Shown here: one piece after another, positions 44,726 through 53,047 of the stretch
Position numbering within the stretch: the first letter of the stretch is position 1
How the letters are laid out: every line of letters starts with the position of its first letter
NCBI GenBank assembly: GCA_020638035.1
Contig: JACKJI010000002.1
Span: 124,001 to 188,000, forward strand
Length of the DNA: 64,000 nucleotides
Source: Hyphomicrobiaceae bacterium
GTDB lineage: Bacteria > Pseudomonadota > Alphaproteobacteria > Rhizobiales > Hyphomicrobiaceae
Direction: 5' to 3'
Program-made: the position numbers and the translations under genes
The notes under the pieces: generated by a model
Database searches by the model: none
What the model saw: only the letters and a program-made list of their open reading frames with translations
What the model was told of the DNA's origin: nothing

Positions 44726-45802
44726 TCAGATCCCGATCATCGCCTGCAGGATGAACCAGTGATCCTCGAAGAACGTATGCGGTTCGAGATCGCCGAGGCG
44801 ATACCACTGGGCATGCGCAGCATCGTCACCGCCTTTCACCTTGAAGAGCTTGCGGCGGTCGGGACAGCGCATATGGAACACGTGCGTGATGGTTCGGCCG
44901 CGCTCGGAGCGGTCCGGCGCATCGAACACACGCGTCGCGCCATCGGCGATGAAGGAGGCCAGCATCGCCGGTGGGATCGGTCCCTTCTGGTCGCCGATGT
45001 TCGTTTCCTCACGCAGCTCGCGGATCGCCGCATCGCGCAGACGTTCGTTCCCACCGACGAACCCTCCCGGCAGCGCCAGCAGTCCTTTGCCCGGCGCCTC
45101 TTTGCGGCGCACCAGCAGCACGTGGCCAGACTGCTCGACCACGCAGTCAACCGTCACGAACGTTGGCGCATAGGGGGCCCCGGACCAGCTTTTCTTGTAG
45201 CCGGCAACCCACTCGGCCTCAGCTACGAGCCAGGCGAATTCCGGCGTCAGTCGAAAGGCTTCGAGCTGGCGCACCACCTCGGAGGGACAGGTATCGCGCG
45301 GCAGGATCGGTGCGCGGCGAAAATAATCGCGGCGGATGTCGGTGGCGCCGAATGTGCCGTACGGTGCCTCGATCTCGACGAGGTCCCACTCGGGAAACGA
45401 CCTCAGATAACTGCTGGAGGCATCCTTGGCGTGGCCGACGAGGCCAATCCTGAAATCCTCAACGCCGTGCAGCGTGATGCTGCGTGCGCCGTTGGCATGA
45501 TCGAGCACCGCGCGCGTGACGATGCGCTGCACGGCTGCCACCCACGCTGTGTCATTGTAGGCGAAGTCGTCGATCGGCGCCATGACAAGGCGGCCCGCCG
45601 CCACCTCCGTGGGAAAGACTGCACGGATCATGTCCGCGCGCTCGTCATAAGTGAACGGATTCTTGACCGAGCGCGCCACGTTCGGCGAGCCGACGAGCAC
45701 GATGACGTGGCGCGCCTGGCCCAGCGCGCTGGCGATGACATGACGATGTCCGAGATGGAAAGGCTGAAAGCGGCCGATGAAGGCCAGATAATCATAGCTC
45801 AT
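44726..45802 (-). CDS. nadM: Bifunctional NMN adenylyltransferase / Nudix hydrolase
   Basis: The 358-residue protein fuses an N-terminal NMN adenylyltransferase (GRFQPFHLGHRHVIASALGQ, with the HxGH-type motif) to a C-terminal Nudix domain (ALPGGFVGGNERLRDAAIRE, LREETN). The same fusion is known from Synechocystis slr0787 and Francisella. It makes NAD from NMN, and the Nudix half probably cleaves ADP-ribose or a related product. The start MSYDYLAFIGRFQPF at 45802 was chosen by homology. Confidence 0.94.
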   Translation of the reverse strand: MSYDYLAFIGRFQPFHLGHRHVIASALGQARHVIVLVGSPNVARSVKNPFTYDERADMIRAVFPTEVAAGRLVMAPIDDFAYNDTAWVAAVQRIVTRAVLDHANGARSITLHGVEDFRIGLVGHAKDASSSYLRSFPEWDLVEIEAPYGTFGATDIRRDYFRRAPILPRDTCPSEVVRQLEAFRLTPEFAWLVAEAEWVAGYKKSWSGAPYAPTFVTVDCVVEQSGHVLLVRRKEAPGKGLLALPGGFVGGNERLRDAAIRELREETNIGDQKGPIPPAMLASFIADGATRVFDAPDRSERGRTITHVFHMRCPDRRKLFKVKGGDDAAHAQWYRLGDLEPHTFFEDHWFILQAMIGI

Positions 45803-45970
45803 GCCGAGACTCCCTCGACGGTTTTGAAACGCGCGAACTCCTCGCACGTCATTTCCATATAGGGCTCGATGAACGGCAATGAAAGAGGCGCGGCGACAAC
45901 AAGGCAAACGCGGCTGAACGCCTGCCTGCGCCCGTTGTCAGGTTATCGGCGGCATGCGGCTTCTGCGAAC

Positions 45971-46387
45971 CTAATAGTAGAGCAGCACCGCAAGGCACAC
46001 GCCGACAAGGCCGACGCGGTAGAAATTTCGCTCGTTCGTGACCAGCCAATCGACCATCCGGCGCGGCAATTCAAGCCACCGAACCTGTGATGCGAATGCC
46101 AGAACGATGCCGATCACTAAGCCGAACCAGAGTGACGGCCAATGCAGCGTTTCACGGCTTGGCACCAACTCCAGAAGCGCAGGAATTTCGATCGTGGATG
46201 TGTTTTCGCTCGCGGATAACGGCACGGATACCGAAGCTGCGACATTGCCCGTGTCGAGGACAGCCACCCCGGACGGGTCACCGCCGTAGGACAACACCGC
46301 GGCGACCGCGAGGGTCGTCAATCCGACATACCAGGCTGCGCTCGCATGCATGGCTTTCTGCCCGTCGTCATCCATCTGGTGGCGCAT
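45971..46387 (-). CDS. Membrane protein of unknown function
   Basis: About 138 residues with membrane helices near 18-36, 90-110 and 121-138 (ending VGLVGVCLAVLLYY). The ATG at 46387 has AAGG 6 bases upstream; ATGs at 46375 and 46441 are alternatives. The middle loop (GNVAASVSVPLSASENTST) is probably on the outside. No family is recognised. It is near a gene-poor region. Confidence 0.55.
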   Translation of the reverse strand: MRHQMDDDGQKAMHASAAWYVGLTTLAVAAVLSYGGDPSGVAVLDTGNVAASVSVPLSASENTSTIEIPALLELVPSRETLHWPSLWFGLVIGIVLAFASQVRWLELPRRMVDWLVTNERNFYRVGLVGVCLAVLLYY

Positions 46388-46558
46388 GAAGCGCCTTGAT
46401 GCTCCTGAACTCCCCAACACTAACGGTGCAAGCGTCAACATCTCCTTAACCAACCACTCCGCGCGCGATGATGCAGATGCACGGCAACGCAAAAGGCTGC
46501 GTGTGCACCGCACGATCATTTCGCGTTGACAGGTCGAACGACGAGGCGCACACTTTTT

Positions 46559-46912
46559 CTATTCTTTCGGAAGGAGGTCTACGAAAATGTCTCCGCCGGG
46601 TTGATAAACGCCGCTTCGTTGATATCGCTTGCCGATGTTGATTGATGGCGGCCATGAATCAAAGATTTCGCAGCTTGTGCGTTGCTGACGTGAATGTTCG
46701 TCAGCTCTGTTGAGGTGTCTGGCACGCGAATGGTTCCGTGTCAGAGGGAAATGCGCGGAGCTTGAAGCGCGCTCAATGAACACTTCTGCAGGGGCGGCGC
46801 AATTATCGTCGGTGCGGACGAGAGCAAGGAGGTCGTAGATAAGCTCACGAGACGTGATCTCGGCAACAAGCGGACCGAACCGAGAGCCGGGGCCCATGAA
46901 CTGAGCACTCAT
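46559..46912 (-). CDS. Doubtful 117-residue open frame
   Basis: This frame (MSAQFMGPGSRFGPLVAEIT at the start, DIFVDLLPKE at the end) has an uneven amino-acid mix, a weak ribosome site and no recognisable family. It is listed because it occupies an otherwise empty region and differs in composition from the surrounding genes. It may be spurious or a remnant. Confidence 0.2.
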   Translation of the reverse strand: MSAQFMGPGSRFGPLVAEITSRELIYDLLALVRTDDNCAAPAEVFIERASSSAHFPLTRNHSRARHLNRADEHSRQQRTSCEIFDSWPPSINIGKRYQRSGVYQPGGDIFVDLLPKE

Positions 46913-47106
46913 CCCAAACGAGTTGCTCGTGGCGTGGTGGACTGTGCGACATGCAGTGTGGTTTACACCTGCATTGAAAAACGCAAACGTCCATCCAGCA
47001 TGATGGCTCCCATCGGCGGCCGTGGCGCCAGATACTTCTTACTTTGCGAGATAATGGTCGCAAGATCGGAAAATCGCAGACAGTGTGAGCCTTGATGCGA
47101 TCTGCG

Positions 47107-47149
47107 AGCCCGGGGGATGCCCATGTGCATCCCACCGGGCTATTCTTTT
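47107..47149 (+). terminator. Rho-independent terminator without an obvious gene
   Basis: A 14-bp stem with one bulge (47107-47120 with 47127-47141, loop CCATGT) is followed by ATTCTTTT on the plus strand. No annotated plus-strand gene lies upstream, so it may end a small RNA. Confidence 0.65.
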
Positions 47150-47403
47150 CAGGCGCCTGTCTGCCCCGCGTATGCCGCCATTCCGTATCCGTGAAAGATG
47201 GTGCGCATCCGGCGTGGGAACGCTGAGATGACCATGCATTGTGGCTCAACGCAAAAAGCACGCGTCAAAGTGAGGCGCCGAACGCCGTCACGATCGACTG
47301 TCAATCAATCGCGATCTCTGCGCTCATAACTCCTGCTCCTCGCAGCGCGCCGCCGATGCCCATGTGTCGGCGTGGTCATCTCAATGGAAAAGTGCAGGTG
47401 CCT

Positions 47404-47419
47404 TAGGGTCCGGACCCTA
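47404..47419. promoter_or_regulatory. 16-bp perfect palindrome upstream of the DUF4846 gene
   Basis: TAGGGTCCGGACCCTA lies 108 bases before the DUF4846 start. It resembles a dimeric regulator site; spacing and symmetry recall MerR-type operators, but no -35/-10 pair around it is clear. Confidence 0.45.
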
Positions 47420-47526
47420 GTCCTCATCATCACGCCATGTTGATCTGTCGATCTATCCACCGTCGACATGCACCACCACCAGCAGCACTGCCGAGCAGAT
47501 GCGGGGATTTTTTGAAGGATAGCCGA

Positions 47527-48417
47527 ATGAGGCCGCGTCGCAGGCTACAGATGGCTCGAGGCTGGGCGCGGAAGAAGCTGTGGCTGCTACTTGCGATCAG
47601 CACTGCGGCCGTGGCTGGGGCAGCGGGTGCATCAGCCGAACCCGGACGCAAACCGCCGTGGCCGACGGATGCGCACCAGACCCGGACACTTGCCGACCGC
47701 TTCCCGCCCCCATCCGGCTATCGGCGAACGGCAGTCGAGCCCGGCAGCTTCGCGGCGTGGCTGCGGGAGTTGCCTATGAAGCCCGCGGATGCGGCAGTGA
47801 TGCTGTTTGATGGCCGAAGAAAGTCGCGGCAAGACGCGCATGCAGCAGTGATCGACATCGATGTGGAAGGCCGCGATCTTCAGCAATGCGCGGACGCGGT
47901 CATGCGGCTCAGGGCGGAGTGGTTATGGAGTATCGGTGCGCACGATCGCATCGCGTTCGATTACACAGGCGGCGGACGCGTCACCTACTCGCGCTTTGCG
48001 TCCGGCGAGCGGCCGAGTGAAGACGGCAAGCGCTGGAGGAAGAGCGGCAAGGCGGATCGCAGCTATTCGGGTTTCCGTCGCTACATGACGAATGTGTTCG
48101 TCTATGCCGGCACCTACTCACTGGCGCGAGAGCTGCGCGAGGTTGCCGGTGGAACATCTCCTCAGATCGGAGATGTGATCATCAAGGGCGGGTTCCCGGG
48201 GCATGCCGTGCTGGTCGTCGACATGGTCGAGAGCACGACAACGGGTAGTAGGCGCTTCCTGCTGGCGCAGAGCTACATGCCCGCGCAGGACATCCACGTG
48301 CTGAAGAACCCGGCGCACCAGGACGGCGACCCTTGGTACGACGCGCCGATCACCTGGCCTCTTGCTACACCAGAATGGACGTTCGAGGCCGGCAGCCTGA
48401 GGCGGTGGAGCGAGTAA
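47527..48417 (+). CDS. Exported DUF4846 protein
   Basis: A 296-residue protein from MRPRRRLQMARGWARKKLWL, with GAAGGA 8 bases upstream. It has a twin-basic N-terminus and a signal peptide ending near residue 38. DUF4846 blocks include SYSGFRRYMTNVFVYAGTYS and GDVIIKGGFPGHAVLVVDM. The function is unknown in the family. The frame extends upstream but the added part is not conserved. Confidence 0.85.
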   Translation: MRPRRRLQMARGWARKKLWLLLAISTAAVAGAAGASAEPGRKPPWPTDAHQTRTLADRFPPPSGYRRTAVEPGSFAAWLRELPMKPADAAVMLFDGRRKSRQDAHAAVIDIDVEGRDLQQCADAVMRLRAEWLWSIGAHDRIAFDYTGGGRVTYSRFASGERPSEDGKRWRKSGKADRSYSGFRRYMTNVFVYAGTYSLARELREVAGGTSPQIGDVIIKGGFPGHAVLVVDMVESTTTGSRRFLLAQSYMPAQDIHVLKNPAHQDGDPWYDAPITWPLATPEWTFEAGSLRRWSE

Positions 48418-48556
48418 AGAGAGCGTGTGCGGGCTGGCATTTATCCGTCACGGCAGGCGTGCGTCATGCAGGGCTTGCGTCCGCCCCAAATGCCGACGGC
48501 CGTCCCCCGCAGGCGAACTGCAGGACACGGCCGTCGCGTGCAACATCATGCGCCGA

Positions 48557-49060
48557 TCAATAGCCTTCGACGTAAGCAATCGCCGGGTGGTCCCAGCGTG
48601 CGTGGCGGTGGCAGCGGACGCTCTTGTGGTAGTGCATGCCGCTGACCGGGTAGCGATGGTAATGGCACCAGTCGAGATCCTCGGCGATGATGATCGTCGG
48701 CACGACGATGTAGCGCCACCTGAGACCCGGCCGCCAACGGCGATGCGCATGTTTGTACTTGCCGGGATACTTCTTCTTCACAACAACGCCCGGCGTCTTC
48801 TTTTTGACGATGACGTGGGTGTTCTTGCCAATCGGCTTTGGGTGCTTCTTGACGACGGGCGATGCCGATTTTCCAACGTGCTTGCCAGGTGCGCTTTTCG
48901 GCACAAAGGTCTTCGCCTTGGGCCCACCGCCACCGGGACCAGCGGATCCACCCATCGGTTTGTACGCCTTGCCTTGCGCCTGCGCCGCTCCGTCGAGCGC
49001 CACCGGCAATGCCAACGCCATGATCACGGCAGTCAGCCTGAAGATCCATCTTGCATTCAT
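48557..49060 (-). CDS. Exported basic protein with His/Cys-rich tail
   Basis: A 167-residue protein with a signal peptide (about 1-29, ending AAQAQ), a Lys/Pro/Gly-rich middle (about 30-105; many KK and KKYPGKYKHAHRRWRP) and a C-terminal part with many His and two Cys (WCHYHRYPVSGMHYHKS, then CHRHARWDH). It may bind metal or polyanions outside the cytoplasm; this is an inference from composition. GGAG lies 9 bases before the ATG. Confidence 0.7.
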   Translation of the reverse strand: MNARWIFRLTAVIMALALPVALDGAAQAQGKAYKPMGGSAGPGGGGPKAKTFVPKSAPGKHVGKSASPVVKKHPKPIGKNTHVIVKKKTPGVVVKKKYPGKYKHAHRRWRPGLRWRYIVVPTIIIAEDLDWCHYHRYPVSGMHYHKSVRCHRHARWDHPAIAYVEGY

Positions 49061-49222
49061 CTATTTGTGCTCCAAGTGATTGCAGCAATTCGTTCAACCA
49101 TCATGTTTGCATATCGGGCTCATTTTCCGCTGATTGCCCTTGATGCAGCGCAAATGTGAGACGTCGTGGCCCGCACCCGCCGCGCAATCGGCCTTCACAG
49201 AGTCAGGACCCAGCCAGGACGC

Positions 49223-50332
49223 TCAGGCGCCAGAAGGATTCGCCAGACTGGCTGCAAGCGCTTGAGCAAAACGATCAAGGTCGGCATCGGTTCCGCAAGA
49301 AACGCGAATGCAGCGGCTCAAAGGTGCAACGCCTGGCATGCGGATGAAAACGTCGCGAGCAAGCACGCCGTCGAGAATGCGTTTGGCGTAAACGCTGTCG
49401 CGACCACAATCGATGGCGACGAAATTGGTGGCCGATGCGAGCGGCTCTAGGCCATTCGCCCGGGCAATGTCGGCGATGCGGCCACGTGCCCGCGCGATGT
49501 CGGCAACGGCCTTCTTCAGATACGCTTGGTCCTGTAACGCGGCGAGCGCACCCAGTTGGCCGACCCGATTGATACCGTAGTGGTTCCTCACCTTCTCGAA
49601 CTCGGCGATGAGTTGGGCAGGCCCGAAGCAATAGCCGACACGCGCGCCCGCCAGACCATAGGCCTTGGAGAAGGTGCGATAACGCAGCACGTTGGCACGC
49701 GTGACATCAACCGCTGGCAATGTGCCCTCAGGGGCGGTGTCACCATAGGCCTCATCGAGGATCAGCAGCATGTCCTCAGGCACGCCTTCCATAAGCCGCT
49801 CGATCTCACTTGCCGGCCACCACGAGCCCATCGGGTTGTCGGGGTTTGATACATAAAGCACGCGCGCCTTCTCGCGTTTTGCCGTGTCCAGCAGGGCGGC
49901 GAGATCCTCCTTGTCGTTGCGATATGGCACCTTGACGAGGCGGCCCGAATGCATGGCGACATGGAAGTTGAAGGTCGGGTAAGCGCCGTCCGAAGTGACG
50001 ACCGTTTCGCCCGGCGACAAGACGATGTGAAGTGTCAGTCCGAGCAGACCATCGATGCCTTCCCCGATCACGACGTTGTCTGCACCAAAACCCAAGTGCC
50101 GCGCGATCGCCGTGCGCAGCTCGAAGCTTTCCGGATCGGCGTACATCCAGTTCTGTGCGGCCGCGTTCTGCATCACCGCGATGGCCGCTGGCGATGGCCC
50201 GAAGACGCTCTCGTTGGCGCCGATGCGCGCCTTGAACTGATGACCGGTTTTGCGGGTCAGTGCTTCCGGCCCGACAAAGGGCACGGTTGGCGGGATCGCA
50301 CGTATGCGGGCATTGACGAGGGGGTTGGACAT
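49223..50332 (-). CDS. PLP-dependent aminotransferase (HisC-like)
   Basis: A 369-residue class I/II aminotransferase with the PLP lysine in RTFSKAYGLAGARVGYCFG. The motifs ANESVFGPSP, LSPGETVVTSDGAYPTFNFH and SNPDNPMGSW resemble histidinol-phosphate aminotransferase, but substrate specificity cannot be fixed from sequence. GGGAGG precedes the ATG. Confidence 0.88.
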   Translation of the reverse strand: MSNPLVNARIRAIPPTVPFVGPEALTRKTGHQFKARIGANESVFGPSPAAIAVMQNAAAQNWMYADPESFELRTAIARHLGFGADNVVIGEGIDGLLGLTLHIVLSPGETVVTSDGAYPTFNFHVAMHSGRLVKVPYRNDKEDLAALLDTAKREKARVLYVSNPDNPMGSWWPASEIERLMEGVPEDMLLILDEAYGDTAPEGTLPAVDVTRANVLRYRTFSKAYGLAGARVGYCFGPAQLIAEFEKVRNHYGINRVGQLGALAALQDQAYLKKAVADIARARGRIADIARANGLEPLASATNFVAIDCGRDSVYAKRILDGVLARDVFIRMPGVAPLSRCIRVSCGTDADLDRFAQALAASLANPSGA

Positions 50333-50435
50333 TGCAGACGGCGCCTCCCAGCGCCAGGAATTACGCCGCTTGGCCGATACGCACGGCTTGTCGTAGACGG
50401 CACAGCCTCGGGCCGCCGTTTCGCCAGCGACTTGA

Positions 50436-50876
50436 TCAGATCAGGCCAAGCTCGGCAAGCTCGCGACGCAGGCGCTCGGGCATCGCCGCCACGCCCTTGC
50501 CGCCCCCTTTTCCGAGGTCGACAGGCGCATCTTCGCTGGTCAGGTAGCGCCAGCCTTGGAAGGCCCGACGCGGCACGGGACGGACCGGCACCAGCTCGGG
50601 ATCGAGAAGCAACAGACAGCACGGCGAGCCATCCTTTTTGGTGCCCTCATCGAAGCCAACGAGCCGTTGACGGACCAGGATCTGTCCCTTGATGACCCAG
50701 TACAGCGAGCCGCCGTCGAGCAATTCTGCCTGACGCTTGGGTGCCTGGAACGTGGTGTGGAATAGCCTGGCATCCTGCTTCGCCTTGCGGGCAGCCGCCA
50801 ACCGATCGGCCTGCCATGCCGCGAGATCCTCAATCGAGGCGGCGCCGACGCACAGCTTGATGAGGTGCAGCGTCAT
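50436..50876 (-). CDS. DUF1489 family protein
   Basis: A 146-residue protein from MTLHLIKLCVGAASIEDLAA, which matches the DUF1489 N-terminus (the frame is open further upstream without homology). Other blocks are LYWVIKGQILVRQRLVGFDE and ELVPVRPVPRRAFQGWRYLT. The family is widespread in alphaproteobacteria and of unknown function. It lies 103 bases upstream of the aminotransferase gene on the same strand. Confidence 0.9.
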   Translation of the reverse strand: MTLHLIKLCVGAASIEDLAAWQADRLAAARKAKQDARLFHTTFQAPKRQAELLDGGSLYWVIKGQILVRQRLVGFDEGTKKDGSPCCLLLLDPELVPVRPVPRRAFQGWRYLTSEDAPVDLGKGGGKGVAAMPERLRRELAELGLI

Positions 50877-51027
50877 GTCGTCTGGCTCGTCCGTTCTGCG
50901 GCGGCTGTCATCCCTAGCCCACGCCCGCGGCCTTCGCATACGAGGCGGCAGCTCGTGTGGCGTTCCTCTCGCAATGGCCGGCAAAGAACTCGCCGCGATT
51001 ATTGATCGGCAATTGCGAGACACCCCA

Positions 51028-51531
51028 CTAGGGCAGCGGCTTGCAGTGGCCGCTATACTGAGCGAACACGGGCTGGCCCAGAAGCCCTAGATGGCGCGAA
51101 TGCACAGCCGGATAGGTGCCACGCGTGGGGTCGATGTCGTAGATCGTCGTCAGATTGAGAAAGCCCTCGTTGACGACCTCGAGAAAGTGGTTGGCGTTCA
51201 GTGCGCGCACGATGCGCAATGTGCCGGCCCCATTCCCGTCGCCAGTGAGAAGGCGCGCGGACTGGGCCTCCAGATCGATGTCGGCGATCTCAAACGTCAG
51301 GGGCTTGGCGGGCTTTGACGCGAACGCTCCCGATTCGTAGCTGGTCGACGTGCCGAGATCGAACGTACAGGTAATGTTCTTTGCGATGCCTTCCGCCGCC
51401 GCCGGAGCAGCGAACTGGCTGACAGCCATTGCCGTCGAAATGACGCCAGCCGCCAGGACTTTCGCCGCACGCGCCCCAACAGAGCCACCGAACCTCGTTC
51501 CCTGCACCTGACATCCCTTCGCTTTGGCCAT
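51028..51531 (-). CDS. Exported protein of unknown function
   Basis: A 167-residue protein from MAKAKGCQVQGTRFGGSVGA, with a signal-type segment ending AAPAAAEG at about residue 50. The mature part (KNITCTFDLGTSTSYESGAF and so on) looks beta-rich with two Cys. No family is recognised. A TTG six codons upstream is an alternative start. Confidence 0.65.
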   Translation of the reverse strand: MAKAKGCQVQGTRFGGSVGARAAKVLAAGVISTAMAVSQFAAPAAAEGIAKNITCTFDLGTSTSYESGAFASKPAKPLTFEIADIDLEAQSARLLTGDGNGAGTLRIVRALNANHFLEVVNEGFLNLTTIYDIDPTRGTYPAVHSRHLGLLGQPVFAQYSGHCKPLP

Positions 51532-51820
51532 CTGTGGGTATTGAACCAATGCACGCGAGATTTCTCAAGCAATGACACGCCGCCAGATTGCGTCGCCAAA
51601 TGCCGCGCCTGGAAAAGGGGGTATGACTGTGGATTGCCTTGATTAGTCCCAATTGACCTCCTACCAGGAGGGGTTAAATGTCGCTTAACTGGTTGTCCGG
51701 CTTGACGCTGTGGACGGAACAACGGGGTTGGTCACTGGAGCCGCAGCGGCGGATGCCCAGGGCGACGGGAAGTCACCTGCAGGGCCGACCCGGTGGCGGG
51801 GACGCAACAGTTTGAGGCAC

Positions 51821-52945
51821 ATGATCACAGCCAGGCTCGCCCAGGTGTGCACAGCCCTACTGCGCGGCAACGTTCGCGTGCGCATGGTGGCCGTGCTGAC
51901 GCTTGCCTGCCTCGGCGCCGTGGCGGTCGCTAAGTTCGATCCGGCGAACGCCCAGGGGTTCAGCTGGCCTTGGGAGAATGAGGAGCGGCCGCGTCCTGCA
52001 CCGCGCGAACCCGTCTATCGCGATCAGCCGCGTTATGCTCCGCCCCCGGCCGATAACCGTTGGGGACCGGAAGCAGCCAACCGCAATTCCGTGTGCCTGC
52101 GCCTCGAGCAGCGGCTCGTTCAGGAATCGCAGGGAGGCAACAAGGCGCGGGAACAATTGCCGGAGATCGAGCGTGCCTTGCAGCAGGCGCGGCGCGACCT
52201 GCGCCAGCAGGAACGCGAACTGGAGCAGGCCGACTGCTACGAGTGGTTTCTTTTCACCAAGCAATTGCGCAACTCCCGGCAATGCCGGCGCACTGTCAAT
52301 CTGGTCGACGAGACCAAGCGGCTGATCGCGGAGCTGGAAGGCAAGCGCCAGGACATCGAAACGACGAGCGGGCGCTCCTACCAGGATGAGATCATCCGCG
52401 AGCTTGCCCGAAACAACTGCGGCCCGACCTACCAGAACGAAGCCCGGCGGCGTGACCGGGGGCCGTTCTCAAGTCTGTGGCAGGACGAGGAAGGCGCTGG
52501 CGGCAGCGGCAACAATAATGGCTTCCGCTCGTTGCCGTTTGCCACGTATCGCACGGTCTGTGTCAGGCTGTGCGACGGCTATTACTTCCCGGTGTCGTTC
52601 TCGACGCTGCCCAATCACTTCCAGCGCGACGCGGACGTGTGCCAGTCCAAGTGCGCTGCTCCCGCCGAACTCTATTTCTATCAGAACCCGGGCGGTGCCG
52701 TTGACCAGATGGTCTCGTTCGCCAACAACGAACAGTACACGAAGCTGAAGACGGCGTTCCTCTACCGCAAGGAATACATCAACGGCTGCTCGTGTAAGCA
52801 GACCGAGTACATTCCGCAGACGCAAATGCCCGCTGCAAAGAAAGCTGACGCTGGCGTGCCCGGCGGAACGGTTCCGCAGACGACCGGGAGCACCGGCCGC
52901 GCACCGCAGGTCGGCGAGGCGCTCGATCCCTGGCGGCCGCGCTGA
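51821..52945 (+). CDS. DUF2865-containing exported protein
   Basis: A 374-residue protein from MITARLAQVCTALLRGNVRV with a hydrophobic signal segment near 20-43, a Pro/Arg-rich spacer, a coiled coil (about 85-170) and the Cys-rich DUF2865 domain (YRTVCVRLCDGYYFPVSFST, QSKCAAPAELYFYQNPGG and YINGCSCKQT). The family is common in Rhizobiales and lacks a known function. Several Cys pairs could form disulphides in the periplasm. Confidence 0.88.
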   Translation: MITARLAQVCTALLRGNVRVRMVAVLTLACLGAVAVAKFDPANAQGFSWPWENEERPRPAPREPVYRDQPRYAPPPADNRWGPEAANRNSVCLRLEQRLVQESQGGNKAREQLPEIERALQQARRDLRQQERELEQADCYEWFLFTKQLRNSRQCRRTVNLVDETKRLIAELEGKRQDIETTSGRSYQDEIIRELARNNCGPTYQNEARRRDRGPFSSLWQDEEGAGGSGNNNGFRSLPFATYRTVCVRLCDGYYFPVSFSTLPNHFQRDADVCQSKCAAPAELYFYQNPGGAVDQMVSFANNEQYTKLKTAFLYRKEYINGCSCKQTEYIPQTQMPAAKKADAGVPGGTVPQTTGSTGRAPQVGEALDPWRPR

Positions 52946-53047
52946 AGCTTTTGCCCGGCTATCAGCCGTCAAACCTCACCTGTAGCACTTACAGCAAGTC
53001 GCTCTCTGCGACGGTGGGCGACTGTCGGCGGGTGGTGATGGGCTGCC

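Larger units (their letters stand above)
46388..47526. other. 1.1-kb gene-poor stretch of lower GC
   Basis: No well-supported gene lies here. Composition falls below the rest of the window, with more A and T. One minus-strand open frame (46559-46912) and one at 46845-47261 have no convincing homology. A plus-strand terminator (47107-47149) and a 16-bp palindrome (47404-47419) suggest a regulated or RNA-coding region. The stretch may be an old insertion that has decayed. Confidence 0.5.

Noticed and set aside
45803..45907. Longer N-terminus of NadM-Nudix
   Set aside because: The adenylyltransferase motif begins right after MSYDYLAF at 45802; the extra residues have no counterpart in the family.
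46576..46604. Strong plus-strand Shine-Dalgarno followed by a five-codon frame as a leader peptide
   Set aside because: The frame is trivial and the SD match coincides with the antisense of a minus-strand frame; nothing follows that it could regulate.
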